From assembly GCA_015486285.1 (NCBI GenBank), contig WFRX01000270.1:1-45905 (forward strand): a stretch of DNA of 45,905 nt, read 5' to 3'. The notes beneath the pieces were generated by a model. The model worked only from the letters and a program-made list of their open reading frames with translations, was not told where the DNA came from and did no database searches. This stretch comes from a bacterium (GTDB taxonomy: Bacteria; Desulfobacterota; DSWW01). Made by a program: the position numbers and the translations under genes. This document shows positions 42,154-45,905 of this stretch, piece after piece; position 1 is the stretch's first letter, and each line of letters begins with the position of its first letter.

Positions 42154-43656
42154 ATGCCGATTTTCGACGACCTCAGAGAATTCATGAATATGCTGGACCA
42201 GAGAGGACAGCTCGTCCGGGTGTCCCGCGAAGTGGACCCGATCCTCGAGATCAACGCAATTGTCGACCGGCTCGCCCGCAGGCAGGGCCCGGCCGTTCTT
42301 TTCGAGAACGTGAAAGGCTCCGGCATGCCCGTTCTGGGGAACCTGTTCGGCAGCCACCAACGGGTGGCATGGGCCTTCGGCTGCGAGGATCTCTTCGCCC
42401 ACGCCCAGCAGCGAATCGCCGAGGCCATGGCTCCAGCCGGGGACGATCAGCCGCCTGACATGGAGGCCGTTGTCAGGGGTTCCTTCATGTACGCGCCGGT
42501 GGCGGACCGGATCCTCCCCTTCGGCCCGCTGCTCAAAACGCTCCCCGTAGAAGTCAGCGAGGCCCCGTGCAAAGAGGTCGTGTATGAAGGGGATGAAATC
42601 GATATCAACCGGCTCCCCTTGACCAAGCTCTGGCCTCAGGACGGCGACAAGTTCATCACCATGCCGATGGTGATCACCCGCGATCCGGAAACCGGCGAGA
42701 TCAACGCCGGCACCTACCGCATGATGTATCTGGACAAGGCGAAGACCTGTATGCACTGGCTGCCGAAGAAGCACGGCAACCTGCACTGCCGGAAGGCGGA
42801 GGAAATGGGCCGGGACCTCCCGGTGGTGGTTGCCGTCGGGTGTGATCCCGCCTTCCAGCTTTCCGGGTGCTTTCCCCTGCACTATCCGATGGATGAATTC
42901 ATCCTCACGGGGGTTCTCAAGGGCCGCGGGGTAAATGTCGTGAAGGCGGACCTTTCGGACCTGCCGGTGCCCGCGGGGGCCGAGGTCGTCCTCGAAGGGA
43001 TCATACCGGCCGGCGTGCGCGCCACCGAAGGGCCTTTCGGGGAGTTTCACGGATACTATTCACCGCCCAAAGAAACGCACGTCTTCCAGATACAGAGGAT
43101 CACGACCCGGCGGGATCCGATTTGGCACATGGCCACGACAGGCCGCCCCTTCACAGAGATCCATTACATGTCCAACGCCACGGCAAAGGTGGGAAAGGCG
43201 CGTCAGATCCTGGGAGCGTCCGAAATCGTGGACATGAACATGGCCAAGGAAGGGGCCTCCCTCTACCTCATGATCGTCTCGATCAAGAAAGCAAGGCCCC
43301 ATCAGGCAAAGGAGATCATTGAGCAGGTCTGGCGGGAAAAAGGCCAGGCCGAATTCATCACCAACATCATCGTCGTGGACCATGATATCGACGTAAACAA
43401 CCTCTCCGAGGTCATGTGGGCCTTTTCCATGAACGTCCGGGCCGACCAGGACCTGATGATCTCCGATCGCAGGGAACAGGACCTCGAGCATCCCGGGCTG
43501 TCACCCCGCGGGGAAGGGGCGAGGCTCGGCATCGATGCAACCCGCAAATGGAAAGAGGAAAACTATTTGAGAGAGAGGCCCGCCCTCGTGACGATGGATG
43601 AAAAGATCACCGAAAAGGTCCTTGCCAATTGGGACAGGGACGGGCTGAACGGCTAG
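42154..43656 (+). CDS. UbiD family prenyl-FMN-dependent decarboxylase
   Basis: 500 residues from ATG 42154 (GGGAG upstream; the open frame extends back without family sequence). UbiD enzymes reversibly decarboxylate alpha,beta-unsaturated or aromatic acids using prenyl-FMN. Landmarks: REFMNMLDQRGQLVRV at the start, GEINAGTYRMMYLDK near residue 183, MHWLPKKHGNLH near residue 200, VAVGCDPAF near residue 228, and ATEGPFGEFHGYY near residue 290 with the acidic catalytic residues. It lies 168 bp after the sigma-54 activator on the same strand. UbiX and an LpdD-like protein are encoded at 11387-12381. The substrate is unknown. Confidence 0.93.
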   Translation: MPIFDDLREFMNMLDQRGQLVRVSREVDPILEINAIVDRLARRQGPAVLFENVKGSGMPVLGNLFGSHQRVAWAFGCEDLFAHAQQRIAEAMAPAGDDQPPDMEAVVRGSFMYAPVADRILPFGPLLKTLPVEVSEAPCKEVVYEGDEIDINRLPLTKLWPQDGDKFITMPMVITRDPETGEINAGTYRMMYLDKAKTCMHWLPKKHGNLHCRKAEEMGRDLPVVVAVGCDPAFQLSGCFPLHYPMDEFILTGVLKGRGVNVVKADLSDLPVPAGAEVVLEGIIPAGVRATEGPFGEFHGYYSPPKETHVFQIQRITTRRDPIWHMATTGRPFTEIHYMSNATAKVGKARQILGASEIVDMNMAKEGASLYLMIVSIKKARPHQAKEIIEQVWREKGQAEFITNIIVVDHDIDVNNLSEVMWAFSMNVRADQDLMISDRREQDLEHPGLSPRGEGARLGIDATRKWKEENYLRERPALVTMDEKITEKVLANWDRDGLNG

Positions 43657-43786
43657 GACAGCTCTCCCCCACGCGCTTCTCAATGCATCGAAAGGCGAGC
43701 CGACTGGACAGCCGGCCTGAAGTTCCTCATACGCTGTGGAAAGTGGAACAGGGAATCCAACCGAGGAGAAAGCGGAGAAATCCTGG

Positions 43787-44029
43787 ATGGCAGAGAGCGT
43801 GAGAGAGCTGGTCGAGTATCTTGCAAAGGTGCTGGTCGACCATCCTGAAGAGGTCAGAGTCACCGAGGTGGAAGGGGAGAACACCTCCGTCCTCGAACTC
43901 AGGGTCGCCAAGGACGACATGGGCAAGATTATCGGGAAGCAGGGCCGGACCGCGATCGCGATCCGTACCATTCTGAACAATGCGGCCGCCAAAGTCCGGA
44001 GACGCTGCGTACTGGAGATTATCGAGTAA
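43787..44029 (+). CDS. khpA: KhpA-type KH-domain RNA-binding protein
   Basis: 80 residues from ATG 43787 with GGAG 9 bp before it. A single KH domain with the RNA-binding loop GKIIGKQG (GxxG at 50-53), followed by the helix [11 protein letters not shown]. KhpA (YlqC/RemM-like) binds RNA, often with KhpB, and affects cell division and small-RNA function. In many genomes the gene follows rpsP; here it lies 130 bp after ubiD and before a TetR gene, away from ribosomal genes. The open frame extends 17 codons upstream but without conserved sequence. Confidence 0.9.
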   Translation: MAESVRELVEYLAKVLVDHPEEVRVTEVEGENTSVLELRVAKDDMGKIIGKQGRTAIAIRTILNNAAAKVRRRCVLEIIE

Positions 44030-44043
44030 CCGGAACCCGGCCG

Positions 44044-44072
44044 TTGACTTCCTCATTGAGAACATGTATTGT
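44044..44072 (+). promoter_or_regulatory. Sigma-70 promoter of the tetR-tolC unit
   Basis: TTGACT (44044-44049) and TATTGT (44067-44072) are 17 bp apart, placing the start site near 44079, about 32 bp before the regulator ATG at 44111. Confidence 0.65.
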
Positions 44073-44081
44073 ATGGTGTTA

Positions 44082-44097
44082 GTTTGTCCTCACAAAC
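44082..44097. promoter_or_regulatory. Probable TetR operator
   Basis: Inverted repeat GTTTGT-CCTC-ACAAAC with 6-bp perfect arms, located right at the predicted transcription start and before the TetR coding region. This is a typical position for autorepression. Confidence 0.6.
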
Positions 44098-44110
44098 CTC
44101 CGGGAAGGCT

Positions 44111-44683
44111 ATGTCATTTCGAAAACAGGAAATCCTCGAAGAGGCCATGGCATTGATTATCCGGGAGGGGATCGCCCCCCTGACCATGAAGAGCGTGGCC
44201 GAACAGGTCGGCTTTACCGAGACGGCCATGTACCGTCATTTTCGAGGAAAAAGCGATCTGGTCATCTCTCTGATTCGCCTCATTCGGGAACGGTTCGATG
44301 AGATGTTCGCCGGCATTTCCCTCGAGGAGCGCCCGGACGTCTTTTTTCAGGGGCTTCTTTGTCCCATGCTCGAATACATGGAGCAGGTCCGGGGTGTCAC
44401 CATCCAATTCCTTTCCGAATCCACCTACAATCGCGACGAAGCCATTCGAGAAGAACTATACGATTTTCTGGGCAGCATGATCCAACGGATTGCGGCATAC
44501 CTGAAGGCTGCTCAGGATCGGAAAACGGTACGACAGGAAATGGACTGTGAAGCCGCCGCAGTTCTCTTCACGGGCATCCTCCAGTCGCTGACGATCCGGT
44601 ATCTCCTGTCCGGTCGCACCTCGGATCTCGCAGGGAAATGCGAGGCCGTGCTGGATGTCTTCTTGAGGGGGGTGATGGAATGA
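44111..44683 (+). CDS. TetR/AcrR family transcriptional regulator
   Basis: 190 residues from ATG 44111. N-terminal HTH: FRKQEILEEAMALIIREG, then TMKSVAEQVGFTETAMYRHFRGKSDLV by position (about residues 25-51), the classic TetR signature with recognition helix ending YRHF. The C-terminal part (about 60-190) is a helical ligand/dimerisation domain without a recognisable ligand type. The stop codon overlaps the start of the next gene (ATGA at 44680-44683), so the regulator and the TolC-type protein are co-translated; it probably controls an efflux system in response to a compound. An inverted repeat at 44082-44097 is a likely operator. Confidence 0.92.
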   Translation: MSFRKQEILEEAMALIIREGIAPLTMKSVAEQVGFTETAMYRHFRGKSDLVISLIRLIRERFDEMFAGISLEERPDVFFQGLLCPMLEYMEQVRGVTIQFLSESTYNRDEAIREELYDFLGSMIQRIAAYLKAAQDRKTVRQEMDCEAAAVLFTGILQSLTIRYLLSGRTSDLAGKCEAVLDVFLRGVME

Positions 44684-45905
44684 CACGCGGCGGACGGGCA
44701 AGGATCGTGGGTCTCCTCCTGCTCTCCATGCTGGTCCCGGGGGGGCTGTGCCATGGGGAAACCCTTTCGCTGGCCGAAGCCGTACAGCGGGCGATTCACA
44801 ACAACCCGGGCATTCAGGCCCTCCAGGAAAGGTCGGCCTCCGAGCAAAACAGTGTCGGGGCCCGCAAGTTGACCCGATACGGGGAAGTGCTGCTCAACGG
44901 GGGCATTTCGCACAACGGCGATGAAGTCCTGGTGCGTCCCATGACCCGGGAGTTGCTTTCGAAAGGCTTTCTCGGCCTTCCCTTTGACGACACTTACGCC
45001 TATTGGTCCTTGCAGTACCGGCTGCCTGTATATACCGGCGGCGCCCTGACCCAGGGCATTTCCAGCGCCCGGTCCGGAAGGGACGCCCGGGAAAACGAAC
45101 TCGCCTATGCGGTCACCCGGGTTACCTATCAGGTTGCCGAGGCCTATCTCGGCGTGCTCTCGGTCCAGGAGCAGGTCCGAGCCTGGGAAGACTACCGAGA
45201 TGCCCTTTGTTCTCTTCAGGGGCACATCCGCCTTGGGGTGGAAAGGGGCAAATTCGCCGAGGTGGACCTTCTCAAGGTGGCCTTCGAGATCAAAGACGTG
45301 GACCTGAAGCTCGAGGGCCTGGAACGGGAACACGTAACGGGACTTGCCGACCTGGAGGCCCTTCTGGGGGAGGCGGAAGGACCGCTCAAGGCCTATGAAC
45401 TCGAGCCGGTGGAGACAACGGGGATCAATGCTCCCTTGCCCGAGACCGCGATTCTCGTAAAGACCGCGCTGCAAAACCGCCATGATCTGAGGGCGGTACG
45501 ACGCGACGCCGAAGCCCAGGCGAGGAAGGTCAAGGTAGTTCGCGCCGACCGCTTCCCGCGGGTCGACCTGAACGCAAGGCTCAACGGGGCGGATGGGCTC
45601 AATATCGATTATAACGACCAGTACTGGTCGGTCAGCGCCAACGTCTCCGTACCCCTCCTCGACTTCGGGAGAAGAAGGAACGAGGTCCAACGCGCCCTCC
45701 ATGCGGCATCGGCCGCCCAGCGGCGAGTTACCGAGCTGGATGCCGAGGTTCGCAGGCAGGTCTTCTCCGCCGTGGCCTCCTTCCGAATGGTGGAACAGGC
45801 CGTGCAAACCCGCGCCGCCGCCCTTTCGCTCGCCCGGGAGGTCAAGCGGATCGAGAAGCTCAAATATGACAGCGGAAGCGGAACCATCGACGACCTGCTA
45901 CGCGC
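44680..45905 (+). CDS. TolC family outer-membrane efflux protein (3' end outside window)
   Basis: Open from ATG 44680 to the window end without a stop: at least 408 residues of a protein usually 420-500 long. A hydrophobic signal peptide (GLLLLSMLVPGGLCHG) precedes ETLSLAEAVQRAIHNNPGIQ, the standard TolC/OEP start. Repeats of long helices follow, with VTYQVAEAYLGVLSVQEQV and a second-half counterpart RQVFSAVASFRMVEQAVQ, and the beta segment WSVSANVSVPLLDFGRRRNE. It would form the outer-membrane duct of a tripartite efflux or type I secretion system. Membrane-fusion and pump genes are expected just downstream. Coupled to tetR by a 4-bp overlap. Confidence 0.92.
   Translation, partial: MTRGGRARIVGLLLLSMLVPGGLCHGETLSLAEAVQRAIHNNPGIQALQERSASEQNSVGARKLTRYGEVLLNGGISHNGDEVLVRPMTRELLSKGFLGLPFDDTYAYWSLQYRLPVYTGGALTQGISSARSGRDARENELAYAVTRVTYQVAEAYLGVLSVQEQVRAWEDYRDALCSLQGHIRLGVERGKFAEVDLLKVAFEIKDVDLKLEGLEREHVTGLADLEALLGEAEGPLKAYELEPVETTGINAPLPETAILVKTALQNRHDLRAVRRDAEAQARKVKVVRADRFPRVDLNARLNGADGLNIDYNDQYWSVSANVSVPLLDFGRRRNEVQRALHAASAAQRRVTELDAEVRRQVFSAVASFRMVEQAVQTRAAALSLAREVKRIEKLKYDSGSGTIDDLLR

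Overview
The window reads as chromosomal DNA from a high-GC (about 60 %) Gram-negative bacterium that lives on acyl-CoA chemistry. Hopanoid genes, a TolC-type outer-membrane protein, a sigma-54 activator, several acyl-CoA dehydrogenases, CoA transferases and UbiD/UbiX enzymes together suggest a deltaproteobacterial (Desulfobacterota-like) sulfate reducer or syntroph. That assignment is inference from gene content; there is no rRNA or other marker gene in the window.

Layout. 1-2489 (+): end of squalene-hopene cyclase, hpnH and a CruF-like carotenoid/terpenoid membrane protein, followed by a class II fructose-1,6-bisphosphatase (glpX). 3590-4897 (-): an orphan PAS histidine kinase. 5091-7952 (+): a two-subunit CoA transferase followed by an amidohydrolase-fold protein that has lost metal ligands. 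8109-8960 (+): an HDOD protein. 8979-12381 (-): a tightly coupled operon reading lpdD-like, ubiX, M20 peptidase, Glu/Leu dehydrogenase. 12571-14178 (+): a ThDP enzyme with a clear sigma-70 promoter. 14214-15785 (-): a HisH-HisF fusion resembling eukaryotic HIS7. 16015-18517 (+): an acyl-CoA dehydrogenase without an obvious catalytic Glu, and an unrecognised protein. 18559-25300 (-): trkH, trkA, a ClC transporter with four CBS domains, a bicupin and an acyl-CoA ligase.

25541-38564 (-) is the highlight: eleven genes in one direction with short gaps, apparently one operon. In order of transcription they are an AtuA-like protein, two carboxyltransferase subunits, a beta-keto acid cleavage enzyme, an enoyl-CoA hydratase, a free-standing biotin carrier, a pair of acyl-CoA dehydrogenase subunits, a biotin carboxylase, a citronellyl/isovaleryl-type acyl-CoA dehydrogenase and a nitronate-monooxygenase-type flavoprotein. 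Upstream lie a well-spaced sigma-54 promoter and two tandem 20-bp dyads. Divergently transcribed is a very large TPR-GAF-AAA+ sigma-54 activator (38842-41985), followed by a UbiD decarboxylase. The set resembles the acyclic terpene (Atu) and leucine (Liu) pathways: oxidise a branched acyl-CoA, carboxylate it with biotin, hydrate it and cleave it. It differs in using two carboxyltransferase subunits whose losses of active-site motifs are complementary, and an acyl-CoA dehydrogenase pair in which only one partner keeps a catalytic Glu. Both enzymes look like obligate hetero-oligomers.

43787-45905 (+): a KhpA-type KH protein, then a TetR regulator with promoter and operator-like dyad, translationally coupled to a TolC-family protein cut off by the window end. 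No tRNA, rRNA, IS element or CRISPR array was found. No stretch over about 300 bp lacks a gene.
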